A stretch of DNA of 54,054 nt from Bacteroidia bacterium (GCA_016218155.1 JACREQ010000031.1:1-54054), one strand, 5' to 3'. Shown: positions 31,936-39,873, numbered from the stretch's first letter. The notes: a model not told the origin generated them from the letters alone. Made by a program: numbers and translations.

Positions 31936-34869
31936 ATGAAAAAAGTTATTACATCTTCACTTTTAGTATTAATTACTTTTAGCGTATTTTCACAGATTAC
32001 CGTAGATTCACTTAAAGAGGATTTGAATAATGCTACAAGCGATACTTCAAAAACTATTATTCTACTAAAACTGGCTGATATTTATTTATATGATGATGAA
32101 ACCAAATCTCAGGAATACACCCATAAAGCCAAAGGATTACTAGAAAAAAATCCCTTCAAGAAAGGATATGCTTATTACTATTTGATTAATGGGTTTTTAA
32201 TAAAGGGCACACCCTCAGAGAAACTTGAAAACTTTAATAAATCCCTAAAACTCTATACGGAGTTAAAAGATTTATCGGGAATTGCTATGGTCAATTTTAA
32301 CATGGGACGTTTCTATGTAGCAAATTTTAATTCGAAAAAAGCGATGCTGTGTTATTTAGCCGCTTACAAGATTTATCAATCGTTAAACTACAAAGAAGGA
32401 ATGAGTGCTTGTTATACTAGTATAGGAAGCATCTACAATAATCAAAATCAGTATAAAACGGCTCTAGAATACTTTAAAGAGGCGTTAAATTTATATTCAG
32501 ATAAAAACTATGAATATTATTGTATATATGTTAGGATTGCAAACAATTATGTAGCAATGGGTGATGAGAAAACTGCATTACATTACTTCGAAAGTTTGAT
32601 TGATACGTTAAAGCAAAGGAATTATCCAGATTTACTTATTAATGTATATAATAGTATAGGTGATATTTATGAAAGTGCTGATAATTATGGTAAAGCTAAG
32701 CAGTACTATAAATTATCGTTTGATGTTGTAAAAAAGGCTGATGGCAAATATTTTAATATTAATTCATGCTTGAGTATGGCCAAATTATTTATTAGTATGA
32801 ATCAGCCGGATTCAGCGATAATTTTGCTTGAAAAGAATTTGCAACCTACTATATCATTAGATTTAAAGTATAATTATTATAAAATTTTATCATTAGCATA
32901 CGAAAAAAAAGATGATATAAGATCTGCCTATAAGTATTATAAGTTTTTTAAAATTGCAAGTGATTCTATAAATAGCGATAAATCGAACCAACGACTTTAT
33001 GAATTGCAGATCTCATTTGAGATGAACAAGAAGAATGAGGAGATAGAATTGCTTAATAGGGAGAATCAATATAAATCGCTCCAATTATCTAAACAGAGGA
33101 TTGTTATTTTACTTATCCTATTGTCAACGGTGCTATTCATAGTTATGGCATTTGTTTTATACACTCGTTTCCGATTAAAACACAAGCTGGTTGGTATGTT
33201 GGAAAATAAGAATAGAGAGATTGAGCAACAGCAGCAGGAAATTATGACAATGAACGATATGCTTGGAAAGCAGAATGAAAGTTTACTGGAATTGGACGAT
33301 ATGAAATCCCGATTCTTTACCAACATATCGCATGAATTCCGAACACCATTATCACTTATAATTGGACCGTTAACATCCATGTTGGAGGAATCCAACAACA
33401 AGGAAGCGCAAAATGATATTCGCCTAATGCTAAAACATGCAAATAGCCTATTAAATCTTATTAATCAGTTGCTTGATTTATCTAAACTTCAAAAGGCAAG
33501 TCTTAATCTACAACTTTCCTTTTATGATATAAATACATTTTTAAATATACTAATTGATTCATTTTCTGGGCGTGCAAAAGATCTATCCATTTCACTTACC
33601 TATAATTCAAACCCTTTGCCTTTGCTTGTTTGGTTTGATAGAGATAAAGTAGGGACAATTGTTTTTAATATCATTTCGAACGCATTAAAACATACCAATA
33701 AAGGAGGTTTTGTGGAGGTTTCTCTGTCCATAATTGGTGAGAGCAACGATTATGTTGAAATCATGATAAAAGATAATGGAATAGGCATAGAATCGCATGA
33801 GCTAAAGAATATATTTGAACCCTTTTATCAATCCAGTGTCACAATAAATCGGAAAATTGAAGGCAGTGGTATAGGATTAGCCTTAGCAAAGGAGTTGGTT
33901 GAATTACATGGAGGTAAAATTACAGTGAAGAGCGAGGCAGGGAAAGGGGCTCAGTTTACAATAACTTTAGCAGTGAATAAACATCTTTTGCCATCGGCAG
34001 AAATATTGTCCGATGAAGATCATGAAATTGATGTGATAGATAGATTTCCAAAACTTCATGAATTCGATTTAGGTGGCGAGGCCGAAACTAGAATAATTAA
34101 AGGGGAGACAACAATTCTTGTTGTTGAGGATAATGATGATATGAGAGATTACATATCAAAATCGTTAGCGCAGGATTATCAAATTATAGTAGCTGTAAAT
34201 GGTAGGGAAGGATTTGATAAAGCAATGGAGGTATCGCCAGACCTTATAATTACTGATATTATGATGCCCGAAATGAATGGGTATGAAATGACAAAGCTGA
34301 TTAAAAACAATCAGCAAACAAGTCATATCCCTGTAATTATTCTTACCGCAAAAGCCTCGGAGGAGAGTAAAATTGAAGGTCTTGAAGCTGCTGCCGATGA
34401 TTATGTAGTTAAGCCCTTTAATAAGGCAGAATTGCTGTTGAGGATTAGAAATACAATAGCAAATCGACAAAAGTTAAGGGATAAGTTTCAGAAATCTATC
34501 ACGGTAAACCCTTCGGAAGTAACAGCAACATCATTAGACGAACAATTTTTAACAAAAGCACTTCAAATTATTGAAAATCATTTGGCAGATGCCGAGTTTT
34601 CCGTGAATGATTTTTGCGATGAAATAGGAATGAGTAAAACCAATGTGTATAGAAAACTCAAAGCGTTAACCAATCAATCCTTTACAGAATTTATGCGTTG
34701 CATAAGGTTAAAACGAGCAGCTTCTTTGCTACTAATGAAATCGGGCAACCTGACTGAAATTGCTTACCAAACAGGATTTTCCAACCTATCCTACTTCTCC
34801 CGAAGTTTTAAGGAGCAATTCGGGGTAAGCCCATCGGAGTATATAACAAAGACAATCATAAATCGTTGA
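31936..34869 (+). CDS. TPR-containing hybrid two-component regulator (kinase, receiver, AraC)
   Basis: A 977-aa one-piece two-component system. Signal peptide (MKKVITSSLLVLITFSVFSQ), a periplasmic domain of tetratricopeptide repeats (about residues 25-350; AYKIYQSLNYKEGMSACYTS is one), and one membrane helix (IVILLILLSTVLFIVMAFVL). A coiled coil then leads to the histidine kinase, with phospho-acceptor His466 in FFTNISHEFRTPLSLI and ATPase motifs IKDNGIGI and GSGIGLALAKELV. The receiver domain has Asp774 in DLIITDIMMPEMNGYE. The C-terminus is an AraC-type HTH (GMSKTNVYRKLKAL, LTEIAYQTGFSNLSYFSRSF). TPR sensors often bind peptides, so the exported peptides of this locus are plausible signals. 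It faces away from the precursor genes and shares a candidate operator with one of them. The stop codon lies inside a dispersed repeat. Confidence 0.93.
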   Translation: MKKVITSSLLVLITFSVFSQITVDSLKEDLNNATSDTSKTIILLKLADIYLYDDETKSQEYTHKAKGLLEKNPFKKGYAYYYLINGFLIKGTPSEKLENFNKSLKLYTELKDLSGIAMVNFNMGRFYVANFNSKKAMLCYLAAYKIYQSLNYKEGMSACYTSIGSIYNNQNQYKTALEYFKEALNLYSDKNYEYYCIYVRIANNYVAMGDEKTALHYFESLIDTLKQRNYPDLLINVYNSIGDIYESADNYGKAKQYYKLSFDVVKKADGKYFNINSCLSMAKLFISMNQPDSAIILLEKNLQPTISLDLKYNYYKILSLAYEKKDDIRSAYKYYKFFKIASDSINSDKSNQRLYELQISFEMNKKNEEIELLNRENQYKSLQLSKQRIVILLILLSTVLFIVMAFVLYTRFRLKHKLVGMLENKNREIEQQQQEIMTMNDMLGKQNESLLELDDMKSRFFTNISHEFRTPLSLIIGPLTSMLEESNNKEAQNDIRLMLKHANSLLNLINQLLDLSKLQKASLNLQLSFYDINTFLNILIDSFSGRAKDLSISLTYNSNPLPLLVWFDRDKVGTIVFNIISNALKHTNKGGFVEVSLSIIGESNDYVEIMIKDNGIGIESHELKNIFEPFYQSSVTINRKIEGSGIGLALAKELVELHGGKITVKSEAGKGAQFTITLAVNKHLLPSAEILSDEDHEIDVIDRFPKLHEFDLGGEAETRIIKGETTILVVEDNDDMRDYISKSLAQDYQIIVAVNGREGFDKAMEVSPDLIITDIMMPEMNGYEMTKLIKNNQQTSHIPVIILTAKASEESKIEGLEAAADDYVVKPFNKAELLLRIRNTIANRQKLRDKFQKSITVNPSEVTATSLDEQFLTKALQIIENHLADAEFSVNDFCDEIGMSKTNVYRKLKALTNQSFTEFMRCIRLKRAASLLLMKSGNLTEIAYQTGFSNLSYFSRSFKEQFGVSPSEYITKTIINR

Positions 34870-34886
34870 TCCTTGTTCTTAAATCT
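34861..34886. repeat. Third copy of the window-start repeat
   Basis: AATCGTTGATCCTTGTTCTT then AAATC matches positions 1-25 and 169-193 with one base changed. The changed base makes TGA, which is the stop codon of the regulator gene, so the last codons of that gene are repeat-derived. Confidence 0.7.
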
Positions 34887-34975
34887 AAATAATGCTACTT
34901 TAAAGATAGGGACTAGCTAGTTTGATGAATGTGTTTTGCTTATAGGTATTAAAGCAGATATAGATATTATATAAT

Positions 34976-34994
34976 ATATCGCAAATTGCGATAT
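34976..34994. repeat. ATATCGCA-N3-TGCGATAT palindrome
   Basis: Perfect 8-bp arms with a 3-bp centre (AAT). The core TATCGCA-N3-TGCGATA also occurs at 3835-3851 and 7153-7169, always in gene-free DNA. Confidence 0.6.
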
Positions 34995-35060
34995 TGATCA
35001 AAGGCATTGCAAAGCGAGGATATTTCTATTCGTTTATTTAATTACCAACTGCTTTATAAT

Positions 35061-35095
35061 AAGAGTTCCGAACTTTTAAAAAGTTCGGAACTCTT
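35061..35095. terminator. Strong symmetrical terminator
   Basis: AAGAGTTCCGAACTT and AAGTTCGGAACTCTT form a perfect 15-bp stem with a 5-nt loop. It lies between the convergent regulator gene and the VanZ-like gene, with A-rich and T-rich sides, so it can stop transcription from both directions. Confidence 0.75.
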
Positions 35096-35171
35096 TGGCT
35101 GGCAGAGATTGCTATTTACCTTCATTTGGTTAGTTACAACTAAGTTACGCTTCGCTGAACGGGGTTTGTAA

Positions 35172-35564
35172 TTATTCGTTTTTCTGTACTTGCTTTTCAA
35201 ACTTGTCAATTATTGTTAAATCAATTGCAATACCCAATCCAACTCCAATTGTATACATAAGAATATCCCAGGGGTCATATGTGCTGCCAAGAAATTCAAT
35301 TTTATAAAGTTGTAATATTTCTACTATTGTTCCAAAAGTAACAGTGAATATTGCACCTATGATTCGGGCTTTATTTACTGATATGCTCTTTCTTAGTGAT
35401 ATTTGCATCAATAAGTATAGATTCATAGGTAGCAGAATATCAATTAAATACCCACGAATAAAATGCTTGAAAATTCCTTGATAATCAGGCCCAATAACGA
35501 AATGTAATAGTCCAACGAATATGGAAATTGCAACAATTATATAAGTGCTTTTTTTGTTCTTCAT
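35172..35564 (-). CDS. VanZ-like small membrane protein
   Basis: A 130-aa protein with four predicted membrane helices. The motif GTIVEILQLYKIEFLGSTYD then PWDILMYTIGVGLGIAID is typical of VanZ-like proteins, a poorly understood family of integral membrane proteins linked in some cases to glycopeptide tolerance. It is the first gene of the accessory island after the regulator and is not obviously linked to its neighbours. Confidence 0.8.
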   Translation of the reverse strand: MKNKKSTYIIVAISIFVGLLHFVIGPDYQGIFKHFIRGYLIDILLPMNLYLLMQISLRKSISVNKARIIGAIFTVTFGTIVEILQLYKIEFLGSTYDPWDILMYTIGVGLGIAIDLTIIDKFEKQVQKNE

Positions 35565-35686
35565 ACTGTTATATTAATGCTTGTTAAATTGCTCTTCTAT
35601 CAATTACTTTGAAAGTTATATTTCTTCTATTATAATACGCTAACGTTTTGTTTATTTGTTGTGATTGGGAGTTTTGCTCCACCAGT

Positions 35687-35752
35687 CGTTATTTGGCAAT
35701 ACAAAAATAATTATTCCATTTTACTTGCATGTGTCTTAGAATGCCGAGCGGG
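35687..35752. repeat. 66-bp repeat, copy within the C-terminal codons
   Basis: This segment, starting GTTATTTGGCAATAC, recurs at 36903-36968 with only two differences. Here it encodes the end of the protein at 35689-36351 (LGILRHMQVKWNNYF then CIAK and stop). Confidence 0.85.
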
Positions 35753-36351
35753 GAGTAATACATATGTCTTGTTTTATGACCCTTTGGTCTGAACAACGAT
35801 AATGAAGTTAAATTTTTTTCAGTAAAATGTTTGTTAATATTCATTAATGCCTGTCGGGCTTGATATTCAATTCTATGATTACATAATTTTTCCTCTGACC
35901 CATTATGTAGATTAAAATATAGCGCATATGCTATATTTTCCAAAGTTGCAATATTTCGACAAAAATTTTCCAAATCATTCGACTCAATTGGACAAAGATT
36001 CTCACCCTCTAACTTATAAAGTATTTTACCTGCACCTTTTAAACAGGCTTGTAAACATATCATTTCTTTTATTACCAATTTAGGCATATAGTCAAAAAAC
36101 TTATAATATGATAATGAAATTGAATTAAGTGTACGATTCAACCATTCTGAATCTTGAGAATTAGCATTTACAGCACATTCGGCAACTAAGGTACATAATT
36201 CATCCCTAGCATCTAAATAGCGTTTCACAATCGATTCAGTAGTACTTTGACGGAATCTTAGTTTATTGAAGTATGATTGTGCAATAAATCCTAATCCAGC
36301 ACCAATTAAAGAGCTTAAGACGAGTAATAATATTTTTGAGTACAGTTCCAT
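35689..36351 (-). CDS. Hypothetical membrane-anchored protein next to an ACP
   Basis: I do not recognise the family. The ATG at 36351 gives 220 aa starting MELYSKILLLVLSSLIGAGL, an N-terminal membrane anchor; an upstream GTG is also possible but overlaps the previous gene. The cytoplasmic part is helical (RYLDARDELCTLVAECAV, LENFCRNIATLENIAYALYF). It begins 4 bp after the stop of the acyl carrier protein gene, so the two are co-transcribed. The final 22 codons are duplicated 1.2 kb away. It might be a small membrane enzyme acting on the carrier-bound acyl group, but no catalytic motif is visible. Confidence 0.7.
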   Translation of the reverse strand: MELYSKILLLVLSSLIGAGLGFIAQSYFNKLRFRQSTTESIVKRYLDARDELCTLVAECAVNANSQDSEWLNRTLNSISLSYYKFFDYMPKLVIKEMICLQACLKGAGKILYKLEGENLCPIESNDLENFCRNIATLENIAYALYFNLHNGSEEKLCNHRIEYQARQALMNINKHFTEKNLTSLSLFRPKGHKTRHMYYSPLGILRHMQVKWNNYFCIAK

Positions 36352-36355
36352 AAAT

Positions 36356-36574
36356 TTAAGTTTTGTCAATAAACTCACAAATACTCTTTAAAGTCGGACT
36401 TTTAAAAGTATCAATTAAATTCAGCCTAACACCAGTTTCTTTTTCAATTCTTACAATTAAACGAATAATTTCAATAGAAGCCATTCCATAATCATATAGA
36501 TTAATGTCAGGTTCAATATCTTCTATCTCAAGTATCTCACGTAATATTGTTTTCACAATGTATTCTGTCTTCAT
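36356..36574 (-). CDS. Stand-alone acyl carrier protein
   Basis: A 72-aa ACP-like protein (start at MKTEYIVKTILREIL). The helix II region has DYGMASIEIIRLIVRIE, where Ser is the expected phosphopantetheine attachment site; the usual Asp before it is Ala, so the motif is atypical. The family carries acyl or aminoacyl groups as thioesters. No ketosynthase, adenylation enzyme or thioesterase is nearby, so it is an orphan ACP paired only with the membrane protein downstream. A longer start 33 bp upstream is less likely. Confidence 0.8.
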   Translation of the reverse strand: MKTEYIVKTILREILEIEDIEPDINLYDYGMASIEIIRLIVRIEKETGVRLNLIDTFKSPTLKSICEFIDKT

Positions 36575-36972
36575 TTTAAATAATATAAATAATTTCTTAT
36601 AAAACATTTAATTGAATTAGTTCAATCTTTTTTAAGTAAAATCAAGTAATTGAATATTTGCAAATAATTAGATAAAGTTAGTTTTGTATTTTATCAATTG
36701 ATGCAAATTTTCAAAAATTAAAATTATCCCCCTCTCACCAAAATTAAACTCTTAACCCTAACCTCATTATTTTAAATTGCCGTTTTGTACTGCATAAAAC
36801 TCTTAATATGTTTCCCATGCAATTTAATCTTCTGTTTTATTGCATATATTTATTCTGCTATTGCTAGTAAATTTATGATTTTTAATTGGTATTAGTGCGG
36901 GTTGTTATTTGGCAATACAAAAATAATTATTCTATTTTACTTGCATATGTCTTAGAATGCCGAGCGGGGGCT
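36575..36972. other. Gene-free stretch with a duplicated gene fragment
   Basis: No gene is visible. Positions 36903-36968 repeat the 3' end of the gene at 35689-36351 in the same orientation. In this copy the Trp codon of QVKWNNYF is TAG, so it cannot be translated through. The region just before it (TTTTTAATTGGTATTAGTGCGG) resembles the repeat at 37863-38121. Confidence 0.65.
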
Positions 36973-36986
36973 GTTGGCAGTAGTAC
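36973..36986. repeat. Left boundary repeat of cassette Z
   Basis: GTTGGCAGTAGTAC matches, as an inverted repeat with 13 of 14 bases, GTATTACTGCCAAC at 37775-37788. The pair brackets exactly one gene (37003-37737). GTTGGCA and TGCCAAC have the AAC/GTT ends of integron core sites. Confidence 0.6.
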
Positions 36987-37002
36987 ATTATTGTCAGCTA
37001 AC

Positions 37003-37737
37003 TTATTTCTTCTTTTGTCGTTCTGTTGACACTGTCCAAGCAATTGTTTTAGCTTGTGAAATGTTTTTATATGTATGCCAAAAGTCAAAACCACTTACAA
37101 TAAATGTTGTCATAGCTACTGTAAAAATCCTTTCAATTAAAGGAAATAATACTGGGAAGCTGTTGTATCCTTGTCTTGACATAATTAATAACCAAATCCC
37201 TGTTAAAATTAAAATTGCAAGTGCGGTTTCAGAAATATAAAAGTGTTTTCCATTTTCTTTAATTGCTTCTTTGAAAGCACTATTTATTACTCGTCCTTCA
37301 ATAATTTGATATGTTTCTTTGTGTTCCAAAATTTCAACTTCATTATTTACAACTTTCAAAGGAGCTTCAGTCAAGATTGATTTTGTTAGTTTTTTAACAA
37401 TGTCCTCTGTCGCTTGTTGAAGTTTATCCAATTTGGGATTTATTAATCTTATTTTTGCTTCGGCTGGAATTTGCCTTGTAATAATAATTTTAGTCTGTGA
37501 ACTTGGTATATCTCCACAAAAAATCAAAAATTTTTTTTCTTCTTTTGCAACTTCTGGCATTAAATCCCAAACACACAGCCCTGAACTATTTTCTGTGTCT
37601 GCGATTTTTTTATAGTCATCAATTGTTTTAGTTGTATCTGCAAGTCCTAATGAAGTAATTCTAACCAAAAATTCTTGATCTGTCGGAAAGGATGTACCTG
37701 CTGTTGATGGAATGTCAAATGTTGTTACCGACCTCAT
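37003..37737 (-). CDS. Hypothetical cassette protein with C-terminal membrane helices (cassette Z)
   Basis: A 244-aa protein that I do not recognise. The first ~160 residues look soluble (strand/helix pattern, with FLIFCGDIPSSQTKIIIT near the middle). Two membrane helices follow (ETALAILILTGIWLLIMS and FPLIERIFTVAMTTFIVSGF), then a short basic tail (STERQKKK). It is bounded by its own 14-bp inverted repeat, with the start codon 38 bp inside the right boundary and the stop 16 bp inside the left one. That compact fit is what single-gene integron-type cassettes look like. A promoter-bearing repeat lies ~125 bp upstream. Confidence 0.7.
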   Translation of the reverse strand: MRSVTTFDIPSTAGTSFPTDQEFLVRITSLGLADTTKTIDDYKKIADTENSSGLCVWDLMPEVAKEEKKFLIFCGDIPSSQTKIIITRQIPAEAKIRLINPKLDKLQQATEDIVKKLTKSILTEAPLKVVNNEVEILEHKETYQIIEGRVINSAFKEAIKENGKHFYISETALAILILTGIWLLIMSRQGYNSFPVLFPLIERIFTVAMTTFIVSGFDFWHTYKNISQAKTIAWTVSTERQKKK

Positions 37738-37774
37738 ATTTTAAATTTTATTTGTTATTGTTAGGGTTTCTGTT

Positions 37775-37788
37775 GTATTACTGCCAAC
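37775..37788. repeat. Right boundary repeat of cassette Z
   Basis: GTATTACTGCCAAC, inverted partner of 36973-36986. It is about 40 bp upstream of the start codon of the enclosed gene. Confidence 0.6.
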
Positions 37789-37862
37789 TTATTATACATG
37801 TACCAAAACTACATATATATCCCCATATTGGAATGTATTGTGTACCTTCTAGTAATCTTTAT

Positions 37863-37893
37863 CAAACTTAGTGATTTATTATAAATTATCAAA
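37863..37893 (-). promoter_or_regulatory. Perfect Bacteroidota promoter, copy 1
   Basis: On the minus strand: TTTG (37893-37890), exactly 19 bp, then TAAGTTTG (37870-37863), the full TTTG / TAnnTTTG consensus. It points at the gene of cassette Z, whose start is ~125 bp downstream. The same arrangement is found at 41239-41269. Confidence 0.7.
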
Positions 37894-38121
37894 AGGCGAT
37901 TTTATCTTTTGGAGTTTAAAAACAATCATATTCTATATTATATCAAATTGGAGATATGAAAAACAAAAGCATCTGCTCCTTTTTTGTTTTTGTTTTGCTG
38001 GGGAATTTTAATTTGGTATTGGTGCGGTTTAAGACCTCTATTTATCCTCAATGAGTTCAGTTGACTTCGTCGATCCCTTCGGGATTCGTTCGGTTAATTA
38101 CGACGAAGTTACGCTTCGCTA
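37863..38121. repeat. Promoter-bearing dispersed repeat R2, copy 1
   Basis: A ~260-bp sequence matching 41239-41475, including AACTTAGTGATTTATTATAA, TATCAAATTGGAGAT, GGGGAATTTTAATTTGGTAT, and TTAATTACGACGAAGTTA near the right end. This copy has ~30 bp more near the right (GACTTCGTCGATCCCTTCGG). Its right end overlaps the last codons of the next gene. Confidence 0.8.
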
Positions 38122-38712
38122 TACTTCGACGAGTGGGAGTATTTTTTTTTCTTTTTTTTCTCTTTCTCCATCTAAATATTTATCTAATTTTTTTCTAGTC
38201 TTTTTATTAAGTTTTGATTGTTCTCGTTCATTAATAATCCCTTTTTTGGATTCTAACTTTGCACCTTCCCACTCAAGTTTCAAAAGGTACTGTGTAGAAA
38301 TAACAAATTTATCAATTATTTCTTCTAACTCAGAGAGACTTTTAGTACTTTGAGAGTTCAACACTAATTCTTTGTGCAATTCTTTAATTTCATTAATAAT
38401 GTATTCATCCCAAATCTTGTTCTCGGGATTAAGAAATAATAGTATCTGAAACCTCGATGTTTCAAGTAATTTCAAAGTTTCAATTTTTTTATCATTACAA
38501 TTGGGTTCATTTTTCAATTTTTGATATATTTTAATAAGACCCAAATAATCTGACACACTAATTCTAAAATCTTGTATGTATTTAAATCGTGAACTTGTAA
38601 CTGCATTAATGAATGTTGTTTTACGAGCGTAAAAAAGCGTGATTAAAAGACTTACTGTACTAACTAAAAATGTCAGAATTATTCCAACTAAAGTTATTTT
38701 ATTACTATCCAT
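38119..38712 (-). CDS. Hypothetical membrane-anchored cytoplasmic protein
   Basis: A 197-aa protein of unknown family. An N-terminal membrane helix (KITLVGIILTFLVSTVSLLI) is followed by a long helical, charged region (ARKTTFINAVTSSRFKYIQD..SVSDYLGLIKIYQKL, FLNPENKIWDEYIINEIKEL). This layout is common in accessory and defence regions, but no functional motif is visible. The last residues (LPLVEV) and the stop lie in repeat R2, so the natural C-terminus may have been replaced. It is followed downstream by the promoter in R2. Confidence 0.65.
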   Translation of the reverse strand: MDSNKITLVGIILTFLVSTVSLLITLFYARKTTFINAVTSSRFKYIQDFRISVSDYLGLIKIYQKLKNEPNCNDKKIETLKLLETSRFQILLFLNPENKIWDEYIINEIKELHKELVLNSQSTKSLSELEEIIDKFVISTQYLLKLEWEGAKLESKKGIINEREQSKLNKKTRKKLDKYLDGEREKKEKKILPLVEV

Positions 38713-38773
38713 ATCAATTCATCTTAAAGGGTTGCCTAAAATGTTTCGCGTATTTGTTGTGTTTGGCGAGCTC

Positions 38774-38796
38774 CCGATAGGCTAAAAGCCTATCGG
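38774..38796. repeat. Hairpin in the attC-like junction left of cassette X
   Basis: CCGATAGGCT and AGCCTATCGG are perfect 10-bp arms with a 3-nt loop. Outside them GAGCTC and GGCTGCCTACTCG extend the symmetry imperfectly. It lies between the gene at 38119-38712 and the TTGGCGTTA boundary at 38809, where a cassette recombination site would be expected. Confidence 0.55.
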
Positions 38797-38808
38797 CTGC
38801 CTACTCGA

Positions 38809-38822
38809 TTGGCGTTAGTTAT
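38809..38822. repeat. Left boundary repeat of cassette X
   Basis: TTGGCGTTAGTTAT pairs, with 13 of 14 bases, with ATAATTAACGCCAA at 39907-39920. It includes the stop codon of the enclosed gene. The base before it is A instead of the G expected of a GTT core, a possible mutation. Confidence 0.55.
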
Positions 38823-39873
38823 TTTTACATGACATTATTTTAGTGAATTTTATATTAAGACTTTTAGATTTTTCGAAATTTAGCCATTTCCCTTCTATCG
38901 GATAGTTATCAATATTAATATCAAATTCAAAGAATCCAGTTTGATTATTGTTAACTGACTCGGTCAAAAACATTGTATTATCATTACTTTGTCCTTTTAA
39001 GTTGATTTTTTGAAGTTTTGAATCGTAATAATAGAGTCCTAAAATTTGTTCTTTTTTATCAATGTTAATTGCCATGCTAAACGGGTATCTGTCATCAATT
39101 TTTCCGAACAAAAACACGTTGTTGGGAACTTTTTCTTTTAATTTCTCATTCTCTAAAAATTTTTGAATTGGGGTCATGGTCATATATTTGCTCTCTAATA
39201 GAATATATTTCCCGATATTGTTTAAGTATTGCTTAATTGAATCAAGTTCTATGGATTTACTATATATAGGTGAACATCCTTGAGCCACATGAGGATAACA
39301 GTCATCTGTAAGAGAAATAGAAAACATGTTGCTGTCAATATCATAATTATTAATGTCGTAGTAACTGCAATAAGGTTCAATTTCTGCACATTCGATTGCG
39401 GTTACAAATTCTTTTTTCACTCCTTCAAGCCAATATTTATTGAGAAAATTCAAATACCCCGATAATGTAAATAATGCCTGAAAAGGAATTACACTTAATT
39501 TTAAAGACTCTCCAGATTTTAAATCAAAAAATAATTCATCAGCAACGTAATTTGGATAAGCCCCATAATATTCTCCTGCAAATGATATGTAAAGAATATT
39601 CTCTTTAATCTCGGAAGAACAACCAACTTCGTACCATCTAAACTCTTCTAATTCACTTTGCACATAACTATTAATCATAAAACGGTCAAGAATCTGGAAA
39701 TTAATCCTATCTACAACAGGATTACTATCATCTAATTTATCCTTTAATCTTGGGATTTCAGATACGTATTTATTATCAACAGTTTCTATCAATTGAACCT
39801 TTTCTACAACAAATTCTTGACTATAACTAATCAATGTGTTAATCAAGAAAACTATTAGTAATTTATATCTCAT
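38815..39873 (-). CDS. Hypothetical exported protein, DUF3298-like C-terminal half (cassette X)
   Basis: A 352-aa protein with signal peptide (MRYKLLIVFLINTLISYSQE). The block YISFAGEYYGAYPNYVADEL then FFDLKSGESLKL resembles DUF3298/RsiV-like domains (G-AHP-N-Y..FDLKTG), which bind or sense lysozyme or unknown ligands in other proteins; the match is weak. The rest is beta-rich. It is bounded by its own 14-bp inverted repeat, with the start codon 34 bp inside one boundary and the stop inside the other. This suggests a cassette gene. Confidence 0.65.
   Translation of the reverse strand: MRYKLLIVFLINTLISYSQEFVVEKVQLIETVDNKYVSEIPRLKDKLDDSNPVVDRINFQILDRFMINSYVQSELEEFRWYEVGCSSEIKENILYISFAGEYYGAYPNYVADELFFDLKSGESLKLSVIPFQALFTLSGYLNFLNKYWLEGVKKEFVTAIECAEIEPYCSYYDINNYDIDSNMFSISLTDDCYPHVAQGCSPIYSKSIELDSIKQYLNNIGKYILLESKYMTMTPIQKFLENEKLKEKVPNNVFLFGKIDDRYPFSMAINIDKKEQILGLYYYDSKLQKINLKGQSNDNTMFLTESVNNNQTGFFEFDINIDNYPIEGKWLNFEKSKSLNIKFTKIMSCKNN

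Noticed and set aside
35100-35690. VanZ-like gene as a further integron-like cassette
   Set aside because: A GTTAGCGTA near 35638-35646 looks like a core site, but no matching inverted partner was found after the VanZ stop codon.
36903-36968. A separate small gene overlapping the duplicated fragment
   Set aside because: The frame is broken by TAG and has no start; it is a copy of the neighbouring gene's end.
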